64,000 nucleotides of DNA from Cercis canadensis (lineage: Eukaryota; Streptophyta; Magnoliopsida; Fabales; Fabaceae), in assembly GCA_003255065.1 (NCBI GenBank), contig QAOA01001229.1, forward strand, positions 967,967 to 1,031,966. Reading direction: 5' to 3'. Positions 12,560 through 24,565 of this stretch are shown piece by piece. Position 1 is the stretch's first letter. The number at the start of each line of letters is the position of its first letter. The notes beneath the pieces were generated by a model, which was given only the letters and a program-made list of their open reading frames with translations, had not been told where the DNA came from and searched no databases. The position numbers were made by a program, and so were the translations under genes.

Positions 12560-14355
12560 TCATAGCTTCAAATTGAGATCCACATTTTCTCCTACTTCAC
12601 CATTACAATTCTCCATTCTGGCTCTTGTTCGGCCAATTTGTGCCTTTGCTGCTTGTGGGAAGAAGCTATAGAAAGGCTGTTGTTGATTGAATCGGCTAAA
12701 CTCTGGTGGAGGAATTTGATCTTCTATATTTCCCTTTAGAAAAAAAAAAACAGAAAATTGAAGTTATGAACGAGAAATGAAATTTGTAGAATGGGAAAAT
12801 GGGTTAATTTGAGTTTGTCCAAACCTGGCAAGATGGAGACTCAAAATCAGGATATTCATGGTTTTGAAATGCTAGAAATGTTGAAGGAGACTTGAACTTT
12901 GTAGGTGGACATGAAGTAGGTGTTGGAGGAGCCAATGAAAGAAAATCTCCATTGAAATTCTCATTCTCTTTATTGCTTTTCTTTGAGTTTGGCTCAGAGT
13001 TGGAGGCTGTAGAGGAAGGTACTTCTCTGTAGATGTTGTGGAAATGTCTTGTGTAAGCAAACAACATTAAAAATTACAATGTAAGGGCCAAAGATCATTA
13101 ACTGAGACAACCTGAAAGTTGAATTGCCAGCATCAAAGATAAATCCACTTCCACTCCCACAGGAAGTTGTTTCATTTGTTTTCATAGGAGCAGCAAAAGT
13201 AGGCAATTTGAAATTGAAAGAGGGGGCAGGAGGAACATCAAGAGAGAAAGGGTATGACCTTTTCATGCCAATCATCTGCGCTAAGTAAAAAATACTAAGA
13301 ACATATTCAGAGATCTATTTTGAATTTTATAAACTCATAAAAAATCTTTTATCAAAATGTAAACTTTACTGGATTAATTAAGAACATGCAAAATACAACT
13401 ATTTAGCCATATTGGAGAATGGAAAAATAGTACTTGGTATCATAATATACTACCTTTATACAACCAAATAGGTGATGAAACAAAATTAATCACATAAAGT
13501 GAAATATGCATATGAAATTCATTATAAGCACAATTTGCAATACCTTCTCCTCCTGCTGCATAGGTACATAGCTGCCACTATAGTTTTGGTTTGAAGGGGG
13601 CTCCATGGAGTAATGAAGTACAGTTGTTGATGAAGTCCCAGATGAGGCATTCACCTACATGTTCCAGAAACCAAATCCATCTTAATCCAATGAATGAGCT
13701 AAAAGAAGCCAATTTAAAAACCTAGTATAGAAATTCAAGAGAGGGAGATATCTCACACATAAGAATGTCTTACCATTGATGAAGAAGGTTGTTGATACTG
13801 TTGGGTCCTTTGCACCCAATTTGGGAGGTTGGATTCATAAGGCAAGCTTTTGCTTGATCTAAAGGCTAATCCAGGGTCCACCCCAGAGCTTTCCTTCTCA
13901 AAATCAAACTCATAGGAGTTCCACAACTTAGGCACATTTCCTTGCCCTGGAACTGGAACAGCTGGCCAGTTAGCCTCAAAACCACCATTGTTTGCTAATG
14001 GAAGAGTGTTTGATATTTTAACATCAACGTTCTGGAGTGACAGAGGAGATCTAAAATCTGGTGGTGACCCAGAAGGAAATGGGATCGAAGAGGAGGATGA
14101 TTGATTAGAATGATGAAAATTTAGAACTGGCAGATGAAGATAGGAAGATTTGCTTGATGAGACAGCAGAAGGGGATGGTAAAATTGCAGCAGCTGCATCT
14201 TTCTTCTGCTGTTCTTCAATTCTAATCTTTTCAAGCTGTGCCACACCAAGTCCTCTCTGTGGTACCCTCTTTTGCTTTGGCTTTTTGGATGATCTACCAA
14301 AACTGCCAATACCACAACCACTGCTATATTTCTGGGTTTGATCCTCTTGAGCCAT
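12560..14355 (-). CDS. SPEAR/TIE-like EAR-motif transcriptional repressor
   Basis: Five exons on the minus strand keep frame: 14355-13774, 13654-13544, 13275-13112, 13047-12825 and 12733-12560. The product is 417 aa. Residues 24-50 hold the family signature KKPKQKRVPQRGLGVAQLEK and following residues, shared with SPOROCYTELESS and SPEAR/TIE proteins. The middle is Ser/Pro/Asn-rich and has a conserved EEKMIGMKRSYPFSLD block across an exon junction. The C-terminus is an EAR motif, VDLNLKL, ending at the stop. Family members bind TOPLESS-type corepressors through the EAR motif, and TIE1 represses CIN-TCP factors, so nuclear corepressor bridging is the likely role. The start chosen is the first true ATG, just before the signature. 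A TCP gene of the partner class lies 10 kb away on the same strand. Which of the several Arabidopsis paralogues it matches cannot be settled here. Confidence 0.93.
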
Positions 14356-14385
14356 TCTTGTTACCTTCCATCTAAATTTTGACAC

Positions 14386-17300
14386 TCTACAAATGCCTTA
14401 GAAACTCCAAGGCCAAAAAATCCAGATAGAAGGAAAATAGAATTTCCCCCAAATTTGGATTAAAATGCTTGCATTGCTATTGCTATTGCTACACTCTCGG
14501 GGACTGGTTTTCTAAAGCAATATTTCTTTGTCCATATCAAGAACAAATTTTAAAGCAAACCCAGATACCCATATTGATTGAGAAAGAGAGAGAGAGAGAG
14601 AGAGACAAGACGTTTGATGTCAAAATCCAATATTGAAATCAAAATCTAGATTTTTTGCTGAACCTTTAGTAAGAGAAGAAAAAGAAGATCACCCAGAATC
14701 TCGCAGGCAACGAAATTGAGGAACAAACCCAAGAGCCCAGGCAACTACTCAGCAAAGATTGGAGAGAAGAAGAGAGAGAGAGAGTATCTGAAAGATTTCA
14801 GATTTTTCTCGAATCCAGTAGCTTGTCTGAGAAACAGAGATCAGATAACTCATATAATTAAACAAAATGAATAGTTAGAACCAAAAAAATAGCCTAAATC
14901 TTTTCAAAATTCAAACCATGAAAATCTAAAGCATTATGAATATATAATATATTTCACTCATTTCTCGCCCAAATCCTCGCTCCACTCTCCTTATTTTCTT
15001 CCTATGAATTTTCTCTCTCTCTCTAAATCATGTATGAGTTCTTTAAGGAGCTAAGAGGCAGTGTTGGTAGACAGTGTCATCTTAGGTTGTTTGTTCCGTT
15101 TGAGGAGATATTACGGCTGGCCTTGCAGCTTTGGGACCCAACTGTGGGCCCCACCCTCTACACATGCATGGGCTTCACCACCAGATTATCTTCATTTTGA
15201 TTTTGTTTCGTGGAAGAAAGAAATGAGAAGATGGACAAACACAAGAGCTTTTTTTTTTTTTTTTTGGGGAAATATAAATACAATTCCGGGGTTGGTGGCT
15301 ATTTTTTTTTTTCTCCATGGAAAGGTGTGGCTATTGGAATGGCTACGATTGGTTCAAAAAAGAAATGAAATTATTGCATAAAAAAAGAAAAATGAAATTA
15401 AGTGCACTTATTGAAGAATAGGACAATAAATATGAACGATTAATGGTAGACCAAGTAGCTTTAAAGCTATATTATTTGTCTTGTTTGAGTCATTTTAGTT
15501 TTTTCTTTTTGGCTTACATAATTTAATTTTATACTTGTGATTGATACAATAAACGAAACCCCATTTTCAATTTTGATCATTGGATTGCTTAAAGGGGCTT
15601 CACTTGAGTTTTGAACAAAATTATGATCACCAAAATTGATTACATTTAAACGTTATATAGTAAAGAGATTTTTTTTTTTAAGAAAAAAAAAGGAACAAAA
15701 AACTCTTTGTGGTTGGACCTTTAAATCTTAAGCCTCACCATTTGATTTTGTTCATGATCTTAGAGCAGTAAAGGATTGTTCAATGAGCATATTTAGAAGC
15801 AAATTTCCTGAAAAAACAAGCATTTGGTGGCTCTATGCCACTTAGATTTCATTGTGGGATTACATCAAACTGATTTAAGAAAATAGAACACATTGATTTA
15901 TGAACACAATACTTAAATGTATAGGTGAGACACACGTAAGGCACGCACAAGTTGAGTCCTACATATGCTTTCTAGAAGAAAAAAGACTAAGAAAGATGCC
16001 ATTGGATAACTTCAAACAAAGCAATTTTGCTTGATTAGATTAATTCACATGCATTTCTAATCAAACTAGGATCAACATCTATGTTTGGGTCAATTATTCC
16101 CACTTCCATCATTTATGAAGAATGGTGTATCTATCTATATATATATATATATATATTTTGGTATGTTTGACTATAATTTTGGATTTGAATTTGAAACTTA
16201 TAAATGTTAAGAACAATTTCAGTACCACTTGACTATAAGTCGTTTGGTATATATATATATCCAAATATTTTTTATTTATTAGCATTAAAATGTTTCTCAA
16301 GTACTATTTATGTATAATAATTAGTTTTGATGATGTCATCTGACCCCTAATTGCTTCAATTAAACTTGAAATTAACATGCTTTATATCCTATAGAATATT
16401 GTTTACATGTTAGTTCTAACATAGATAGCAGCACCACATAAAAAAAAATATGGAATCATACAGAACTTATATATTATCCATGTTTTAACATACATAGCAT
16501 CATATAGAACTTTATTGACAGTTATAATATAAAAAAAAATAAAAATAAGAATCTCACCAAAAAAAAATGAAAACTAGTAAGATCATTCAAGTGGGTGTAC
16601 TCTGACTGTGCCTTTAGATAGAGGGTAACCATTCAGTTGTCTTAATTTTAGAAAACTTTAGATCCCATGCATGGGGAGGAAAGAGAAAGATATGCTGAAA
16701 AAACAAATTGAGAGGTGAGAGGTCAATATAATTCTATATATTATTGAAGCTTGAGAATCTTCCTCTATGCTTCGTGAGGAAAGCTATCTTAACCCTTTCC
16801 CCTTTGGGACCCATTTATGAACAAAGAATTGCATATCAAATTTAAGATGAAATCATGAAAGGCAATAGTTGATAGAAAGCTAAAATAACACTTCAAGCTT
16901 ATCTCTTACTTTGCAACCAATGTGAGTATTACAAAAAGAGTGTTGTCATCAACAAAGAGACACCCACCACCTTCCTTGGAGGTGTGTGAGTGAGGAATAT
17001 GGGTGGAGCCTCCATGACACCACCCATTTTTTCATATGAGGAGCTAAAGATTTTGGTAGATACACAATATATATGGGTTTTCGTCAAGGCATCTATTATA
17101 AGATTCTCTGTTACCAATTCTCATTCACTTGCTGATGGTTGGTTGAATTTTGCCATACACCTTAATTTTCACTTACTAGGTATATATGTTTGATTCAATA
17201 TATGCTAACCATTGGGGTGATGCTCCCTTTTTAGCAAATGGGTTGCAATATTGAAGCAGAAAGGATCTTCAAAATTACTAACTTGTTAAGATTTTTAAAA

Positions 17301-17427
17301 ATTTCTTCAACAAGTTAGGTGTCTTGTAATTTAGAAGACTAGAGAATTAACGTGCTAGTGTCAAAAAAGTTGGGAATATAAGTTAGGTATTATATATATA
17401 TATATATATGAAAATACAATCCCAGGT
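14386..17427. other. Intergenic: SPEAR leader/promoter and spacer
   Basis: The SPEAR leader probably occupies the first few hundred bases, with (GA)n tracts at 14585-14605 and about 14770-14785. Beyond it the DNA is AT-rich with (TA)n runs near 16136 and 17392. No supported gene was seen. Confidence 0.5.
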
Positions 17428-17501
17428 GGTCCCGTAGCTCAGTTGGTTAGAGCGCTGGTCTTATGAGCCGGAGGTCGCGAGTTCGAGCCTCGCCGGGACC
17501 A
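17428..17501 (+). tRNA. tRNA gene, best read as Ile (anticodon UAU)
   Basis: All four arms fold. The acceptor stem is GGTCCCG/CGGGACC with discriminator A. The D arm is GCTC/GAGC with a 9-nt loop. The anticodon stem is CTGGT/GCCGG with two G-T pairs, around the loop CTTATGA. The T arm is GCGAG-TTCGAGC-CTCGC. Placing T33 second in the loop gives anticodon TAT. The internal A box (TAGCTCAGTTGG) and B box (GTTCGAGCC) are intact, and a T-run for Pol III termination follows within about 25 bases. There is no intron and the base after the anticodon is G. Being a tRNA is secure; the amino acid identity is less so. Confidence 0.88.
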
Positions 17502-18462
17502 TCCAACTCATATCAATTTTTAATTTTTGTTACCTAATTTTCATCCATTTTATTATTATGAAATATTGTTTGCATTTCTATGTATAGAAAATTTGAGCCA
17601 TTCAATTAAATTTAATGTGCTATGTGTATAAGAAAAATGTATATTTACTTGTGTAATACTTGTTGATTTATTTTTGATACTTTTGACAATGACTTTAAGT
17701 TTAAACACAAAATTTATAAATTATGAAAACGACTTTAATATTATTCAATTATAAGTCGTTTGATTGTAACACTTCTATTTATTTTTGTTAGCTGGAGGAC
17801 TATGAAGTTTGAACTCGCACGTAACTCTCTTGTTATCTAATTTCCTTTTCAAACTCCACCTGGAATTCACCACCTTGCACCTTCCTTCACCTTCTTGTGG
17901 ACTAGTGATCTTCCAAGAGATCAAACATCTGCTTCATTTTAGTTGGGTTGTCGCCTCTTATGTTCGGAAATTACCATGCCAACTCTCTCTTTCTATTTCT
18001 CTCCCAATATGGGTTTGTCTTACATTATCGTGGATCTTATATTACCATCCAATCCACCATTCATGCTCTTCAAGCAAGCTCAAGGTGCCTGCTTTTTCTT
18101 CTCTGGTATGTGCCCCTTACTACTTCCATTGTTTTGCATCCTTATTTCTGATTCTGGGTACTATAAATTTCAATAATTCACTGCTGTTTCAACTAAAAGC
18201 TTAAATCTTGATGCTTATGATGATAAGGAAATGACAATGAAGCAATTGGACTTGATTATGGTGATTTTGTTGTACCTCTTAATTTCAAAAAAATTAGTTA
18301 ATTTACTGCTGTCTATTTTAATTTTACTATTTCATGACAGAAATTCGTCAGAGTCTTTTACCTATTTACTCACATTTGGGTTTGTGCATGAAATTTATTC
18401 TAATCTTATACATGTCACTATGCCAGGTTCCTTGTTGGTTCTTACCTCCCTGAGCAATAGTA
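17502..18462. other. Spacer and probable IQD 5' leader
   Basis: No start codon with coding support is seen before 18463. A donor-like CTGGTATGTG near 18103 and an acceptor-like TATGCCAG near 18425 suggest a leader intron of the IQD gene. This is inferred from splice motifs only. Confidence 0.35.
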
Positions 18463-20165
18463 ATGGGTGCAAAGAAATGGTTTAAGACAATAATCAAGTT
18501 GAAGAAATCAAAGGAAGATAAATTGAAACAAGCAAAGGTTATTTCTTTTCTTTCCCTTCAATTCTCAAACTTTGTATATTCAATTTCTGCAAACGTGAAT
18601 AGAGTTCTGAAAGATGACTCTGCTTCTCCTTTCAGACATTCTTTTGGGATTTGTTGTCTAAGGAAAATCAGAAGCTTTGAGAAATTACTTACCACACTTT
18701 TTTCTTCTCTTCTTGAACTTAGCTCTTGTATATGCTCTTGTATTAAGTCAATAGCTGCTGAATTTTCTCTGGCCACTCTTTTGGTATAGGTAGAGTGTAC
18801 TGCTGAAACATCAAATGGGTCTTCAAGGTGGAACCAGCAGCTCCAGCACTCTCAAGAAGATTCTAGCAGTATTTCCAATGAAGCTTTGGTGATGAATCGG
18901 ACAGTTCCCACAAAATTAATTGAAGATATTGCTGCTACTCGAATTCAAAACGCGTTTCGTTCATTTATGGTACAATATCAGTGTGTTGGCACTGGACACT
19001 TTTTTTTCTGTTACTTGTTTGTTATCATTGTCCAGAGTAGTTTTATGAACTTAATCTGTGTTTTTTGTTGCTTTTAGATTTTGTAGGCAGTAATTTGATA
19101 AATGGTTAAGTATTTTAAGCAAGTAACTAGAAGCAAAAAGTGAAAATTTCATGGTATCTCTAACTGATATGGGATTTGCTTGGATATTCAAAACCTCAAA
19201 ATACATAATCTAAGTTACTATTAATACACATGAAAACATGATAGTAGTTTGTCAGTGTAGCTACATTTTCTTGATGCAGCCTGCTAGAGGTGTCCAAGCT
19301 TGCATTGGAGTAACAAATTCTCACTGAAATGTTTTGCAGGCAAGAAGGACAATAAATCATCTTAGGGGAGTTGAAAAGTTCGAAAGTTTAATTCAAGATC
19401 ACATGGCCAGGGAGCAAACAGAAACTGCGCTGAGTTACATACATTCATGGAGCAGAATACAGGAACAAATTCGAGTTCGAAGACTGTGTATGGTAACAGA
19501 AGCCAGGATAAAACAAAGGAAATTAGAAAACCAGTTAAAACTTGAGGCTAAGATTCATGAGTTGGAGGTATCATGATAATCATCTACTTGTGCTGCCTTT
19601 ATGTCATTTGTGAAGTTTGTTGTTATTCTTGTAATTTGATGAACAGGTGGAATGGTGTAATGGTTCTGAAACAATGGAAGAAATAGTTTCCAGAATACAT
19701 CAGCGAGAAGAAGCAGCAGTGAAACGAGAGCGAGCCATGGCATATGCTTTCTCCCATCAGGTCTGCCTAACAATAAAAAGCAAGACTTGCTTTGAATTTT
19801 TAGCAGCAAATCAATTGAATGAACCATTTTTGTGAATATATATGGTAATGCAGTGGAGACCAAACTGTAGCCAGTATTTTGGGCAGGCTTCTTACAGTCT
19901 TGGCAAAGAAAGCTGGGGTTGGAGCTGGATGGAACGATGGGTTGCAGCGCGTCCTTGGGAAATTCGAATTCGTGTTTATTCCCCGAAAGCAAAGAAACTT
20001 CATCTTCATCTTCATGGCCAGCAGCAGAAGAGCAAATTAGATAAGATCACAAACCGGCCAGATAGTCGGATTTCCGCGGCTAAAGCTGCTCTGTCAAACG
20101 GCAAGGAAACTGAGAAAGGAAAGGGGAAGCACCACTCCAGGCCTGTCCAACAACAACCTACTTAA
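18463..20165 (+). CDS. IQ67-domain (IQD) calmodulin-binding protein
   Basis: Five exons, each ending on a codon boundary: 18463-18537, 18790-18969, 19340-19567, 19647-19760 and 19854-20165. The product is 302 aa. The N-terminus MGAKKWFKTIIKLKKSK is basic and typical of IQDs. The IQ67 region starts near residue 70 with IAATRIQNAFRSF, spliced directly to MARRTINHLRGV, and continues with a second IQ-like segment (IQEQIRVRR). The conserved splice site within the first IQ motif is a family hallmark. Downstream are the REEAAVKRERAMAYAF helix and the WGWSWMERWVAARPWE block near the C-terminal third. IQDs bind calmodulin and act as scaffolds on microtubules, membranes or in the nucleus. From remembered locus numbers it may match IQD10, which lies next to TCP4 in Arabidopsis; paralogue assignment is unproven. 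Confidence 0.94.
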
Positions 20166-20575
20166 ATAGGCCATGCTATTCATGCGAAATGAGTGAGAAA
20201 CCAATTAATAGGCTTTTCCTTTTTGCTTGTTTGCCTAGTTCAATCTGCGAGTGTGTACTGTACATTACGTTAGGAGACTTCTTATCTGTATATGCATGAT
20301 CTATTATCATTCAATTATTACAAAACATCATCATCCCTTGTAATGTAATTCTTGGTTGAAAGTGATTTATTCCTTTTGTATGGGAATGGGATACGATTTT
20401 GTTCTTGGCCTCTTTTTGGCATGTTTGCTGTTCTGCACGCGCTTTCTTTCAGGGATTCCTCCTTGACAAATATGTGTACAAATTGGAGAGCTATTTTGTT
20501 TTGATGTTACTCCTTTTGGATATTTCTCTCTCTCTCTCTCTTTGCTGAGTTTCTTTCGGTTAGATATCCTCCTTT
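20166..20575. other. 3' flank of the IQD gene
   Basis: Probable 3' UTR and terminator region of the IQD gene, ending at the target duplication of the Mutator-like element. A short (TC)n tract lies near 20526-20541. No gene was seen. Confidence 0.5.
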
Positions 20576-20584
20576 CACTAAATC

Positions 20585-22211
20585 GAGTGAATTCTTTAAA
20601 TAATGTAGTTTTGCAAACTATTTCCACATATATAACAGTTTTAAAACAATTTACATCACTATTGAACCTTTTTTTTTTTTTTTTTTTTTTTTTTNTTTTT
20701 TTTTTGAGCATTTCGGTTGATTGCCGCATTTTAGCATGAAACACCCATCTCCCCAAATGCGACACTCCAAGAAATTCACTCTCACTTTACTACCAAAACG
20801 TTCTTCCTTTGTTCTGCTCTTCTGTTATCTTTCCCCTGTTCTTTTCATACTATAGGGCCTATGCCATTGTGAGTTGATTGAAGAAAGTGGATGCTTCTCC
20901 TGGATGCAATACCTTGCACAGCATTTTTTGCGTTTTGTAGGGTGTGGAATTTCCTTGGGGTTTATTGGTGAAATTTTGATGGAAGCTGTTAATTTTGATC
21001 TTACTGACTTATTTTTTGTCTGTCATTTTTGTATGGTAGCTGTCTATGATAGGTTTAAGTCTGTTACGCGTTCCATGGGCTGTTTTGGTGGTGCAAATAT
21101 GTGGTTAGTCTTTATCATCGTGCCTTCAGGGCATTTCACCATTTGGCTAGTCACTTGAAAGCGTGGTACACTTTTCAGGATGCTTTTTTGGTTGGTTTAT
21201 CCTCAGGCGTTTGGTGGCTTATGATGAAATGTTGTCTTTGCTACAATGATAGAATCTCTTACGGAGTTTCATTAGGTTTGTAACACGTTAATTGCCTGAA
21301 AGTGTAAAGTAATAGGAGTGGGAAATTGAGAATCAAATGCTCTCTTAAGTGCCCTACTGAGTACCTTTTCAACCTGGCTCTTCTTGGTTATGTATTTCGG
21401 ATGGGAGGCTATTATATTCTTTTAGCTTTCATTATTACCTTGGACATAGAACTTTCTTCAGAACCCAGTTATGCCTTCCTAATTGATGGTTGTAAATTTT
21501 TTTCCGCCATTTTGAAGCTCATCCTTGTGTTGGATTTTTACAATTAGTGGTTACCGGTTCATCTCAGTAGATTGTGTGGCTCTGTAAACTATGCTTGCAG
21601 CGTGATAAGCATCACTTATTTTATTAATTTATGCACTGCAGCTGGTGTCATGGCAGAAGCTTCAGTGTGAATTTCTGATCATTCTGTGTTTTGTGGAGGC
21701 TATTGATGATACTAGGGGTCGCAGACTCTCTTAAAATATGTCGATCTTGTTCCATTATCTTACTTTCTTATCATTATTTGTCATATCACATTACCTGTCT
21801 TTGTGGTTGAAGTTATAAACCTTTCCTTCCTCTCAGAGTTGAAAGAATTTATGGTGGAAGCCATAGACTGTTTGCCAACTCTGATTTGTCTTATCTTTCG
21901 TGATGATGTGGGCGAACATGCCAATTTTCTTCTTCCCGTTTTGGTAGTAAAGTGAGAGTGAATTCCTTGGAGTGTCGCATTTGAGGAGATGTGGCACACA
22001 TAGAGTGTTCCGTTATAGAGTGTCACATTATAGCAGTTCATCTGTGTTGTATTTCTCCAAATTCAACACTTTATATGTGCTTCATGCCAAAATACGGCAA
22101 TCAACCAAAATGCTAAAAAAAAAAAAAGTGTAGTAGTGGTATAAATTATTTCAAAACTATTATATATGTGAAAATAGTTTACAAAACTACATTATTCAAG
22201 AAATGCACTTC
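20585..22211. mobile_element. Non-autonomous Mutator-like element (MULE)
   Basis: The left end (20585-20800) and right end (21937-22211) are long inverted repeats. Shared blocks include AATAATGTAGTTTTG, GGTTGATTGCCG and ATTCACTCTCACTTTACTAC with its reverse complement on the right. The right arm has about 60 extra bases, and the left holds a T-run with an N at 20695. Outside the element, CACTAAATC (20576-20584) and CACCAAATC (22212-22220) form a 9-bp target duplication with one mismatch, the length typical of MULEs. The roughly 1.1 kb interior has short open frames but no transposase was recognised, so it depends on an enzyme from elsewhere. The interior could be captured host sequence, but nothing in it was identified. 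Confidence 0.87.
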
Positions 22212-22220
22212 CACCAAATC

Positions 22221-24565
22221 CTCTCCAATTTTAATTTATTCTTTATATATATAAAAGTGATTTATTATACTCTGCATTTCTAGAGCTCCATGCTTCAAGT
22301 CTTCTCCACATGTTCTTTTACGCTTACCACTAATATATGAGGGATCACATAGTTTTCGAACAGCAAACCAGCAAGGAAGGTACAACCAACTTGTCATATT
22401 CACCACCCCCCTCCAAACAATACCAAAATAAAAAAAGACTCGAAAAAGATAATTTATTTTATTTATCAATAAACTATGTGTTTTGATCTTATAGGAAGGT
22501 CGGCCCCTTTATGGGTAACATCTTCTTTAGGTAGTGCCACTCTTTACCAAAAAACAAAAAAAAGGTAGTGCTACTCTTTACTAATATAGTTACCCCAGAA
22601 TTTTTTTCTGCATAAGTACCAATAGCCCTTCTTGGAGTATTCTCATCAACCTACCAGCACCAACAACCAAAGTTACTTACCTCCATCCCAATAGAAGCCA
22701 AAACAAGATTTTTATTTATTTTCCTTTAAAAAATTTTCCCATTGAAGAAGAGCATTTTCAGGTAGGCATTACAAAGATTATTATGAGGCACTGAGATTTA
22801 CAGGGTAGGGGACCATGGACAGGTGGACAAGTAGCACACTTTGGTGGCATCGTAAGCGTGTATTGTATTATTCTTCTATAATTGAGCTTCCTTGTGCTCA
22901 TCTCATCCCATTCCCTTTCATAGTTTCCCCTGCAGATGTATTCCACTGAGCCCCACTTGCTCTACCTGATAAGATTATCTGCCAAGCTCATTGGTTATGG
23001 ACTATGACCTACACATTCTTCCGCAGCTCAATATCTAACTTCATCTTTCTAATGTAAGGTTAAGGGCCTACCTCCTTGAAGAGCAATGATAGTTGTCTAA
23101 GGTTGAGGACTTAGCCTCAGTAATCTCTAGAATAATGATAGTCCCACAAGTCTGAACCATCTGAGTGGAGGTGAACTTTTCCTTTTTGAACATAGATGAA
23201 GCCACTTATACTATGGTGTAAGTCTGTGTTTCTAAGAGTAGTACAACTAGCTTTATTATCTCTCAATGCAAAACTTAATATCTTGGTTTAACGGTGGAAC
23301 AAGAGCTTTGATTCCAAGACTCAGAAATCAGATATAGCAATTAGGGTAAATTGAGGTTTTGAAACCATTTTGCTTGAGGTTGAAGCTAGCACTAATTGAG
23401 TAGATAAGTGGGTCATCAAAAGATCATCCTTATGTTACTTTCCTTGTAATGGATGACTAGCTAGGCAAATTACCTTAAACAAGTAATTAGCCTTTCTGTC
23501 CCTCTCAGTGTATACCAAATAGGATAAAGAACAACTGCAAATTAGACATAGGAAAAGGAAAAGAAGAAATCTATACTGAATTTAGAAAATTGGCCTTTTA
23601 CCCAAGCTGGGCTTGTGAAATCAGCAGTAGCTCCCACGCAACTTATTCCTAAACAGTTTCTACTGTTGATGGACAATGACTTCTCAGTCAAATGCTCCCA
23701 AAATTCAAGCAACGAAAGAGATATACAACCGTAGATCTACTTTCAATTCTTTTTGCAGGATGAGGAAGCTATCGAGGCATGTACAGTTCCACTAAGAAAA
23801 CAGTTAAAAAAAGGAACAAAATCCAATCATTTTTATTCTAAAGAGATAAAACATTCACAGATAGCACCCTCTTTCTTTCATGGTCATACGGGCATTTCCA
23901 AACCAAAGAAAAGGCATATCTCTTTCCCTCATATGAAAGGAGACAACAACCAGCTCCAACCAAAACATTGGAATTTTATATAAGATATCCCAAAAACGTA
24001 AAATTCCTACGTTATCTCATTTGGGTTTTGCCCTGCTTTGCAATGGAGGGAGATCATTCTTCATCTGGGTTTGCACTAAGTTGGAAATATATGATCCCTT
24101 GGGAGATAACTAGAAAAGTAAGTTCAAAGAAGACATCCACTACATAATGTAACAACGGAAACATAGCAATCCAACAAAGATGAAACAGCTTCAAAGTCTA
24201 GTCAAACATGAAAACATGGCTAAAACATAAATTAACTGATAAAAGCTAAGCAAACCGGGGTTTGGAAAACCTGAAAATTCACCCAAATTTTCTTCTTTCC
24301 CACGGCATAAGCCATTGAATCAGAGTCACTGAAATCCAACTCCTTTATCCTTATCGCTCTTGATTCCCATTGTAGCTGATATTCACCCTTAGTTGGCCTT
24401 GATTCACTAGAAGTTCTCAATCATCTCCTAAACGGACATGAATCCTGAAAGACAAAAAACAAAGTGCAGGTAGCTCAAGAGTATGAACAGAGACTTACCC
24501 AATTGAATTTGAGAAGTGGGCTTTAAAGGTAGCACCTTAATGAGAAGGAAATTTCGAAACTTTAT
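22221..24565. other. Intergenic, includes probable 3' region of the TCP gene
   Basis: No gene is supported. A short direct repeat (AGGTAGTGCCACTCTTTACC and AGGTAGTGCTACTCTTTACT) lies at about 22530-22583. The last several hundred bases upstream of 24566 may be 3' UTR of the TCP gene, possibly with an intron, but no splice structure could be fixed. Confidence 0.45.

Noticed and set aside
14356..14385. Upstream start for the SPEAR gene
   Set aside because: The upstream codon is GTG, not ATG; the first ATG is at 14355 and directly precedes the conserved N-terminus.
20874..21158. 94-codon frame inside the MULE
   Set aside because: No similarity recognised; hydrophobic composition is typical of T-rich chance frames. 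Left as part of the element interior.
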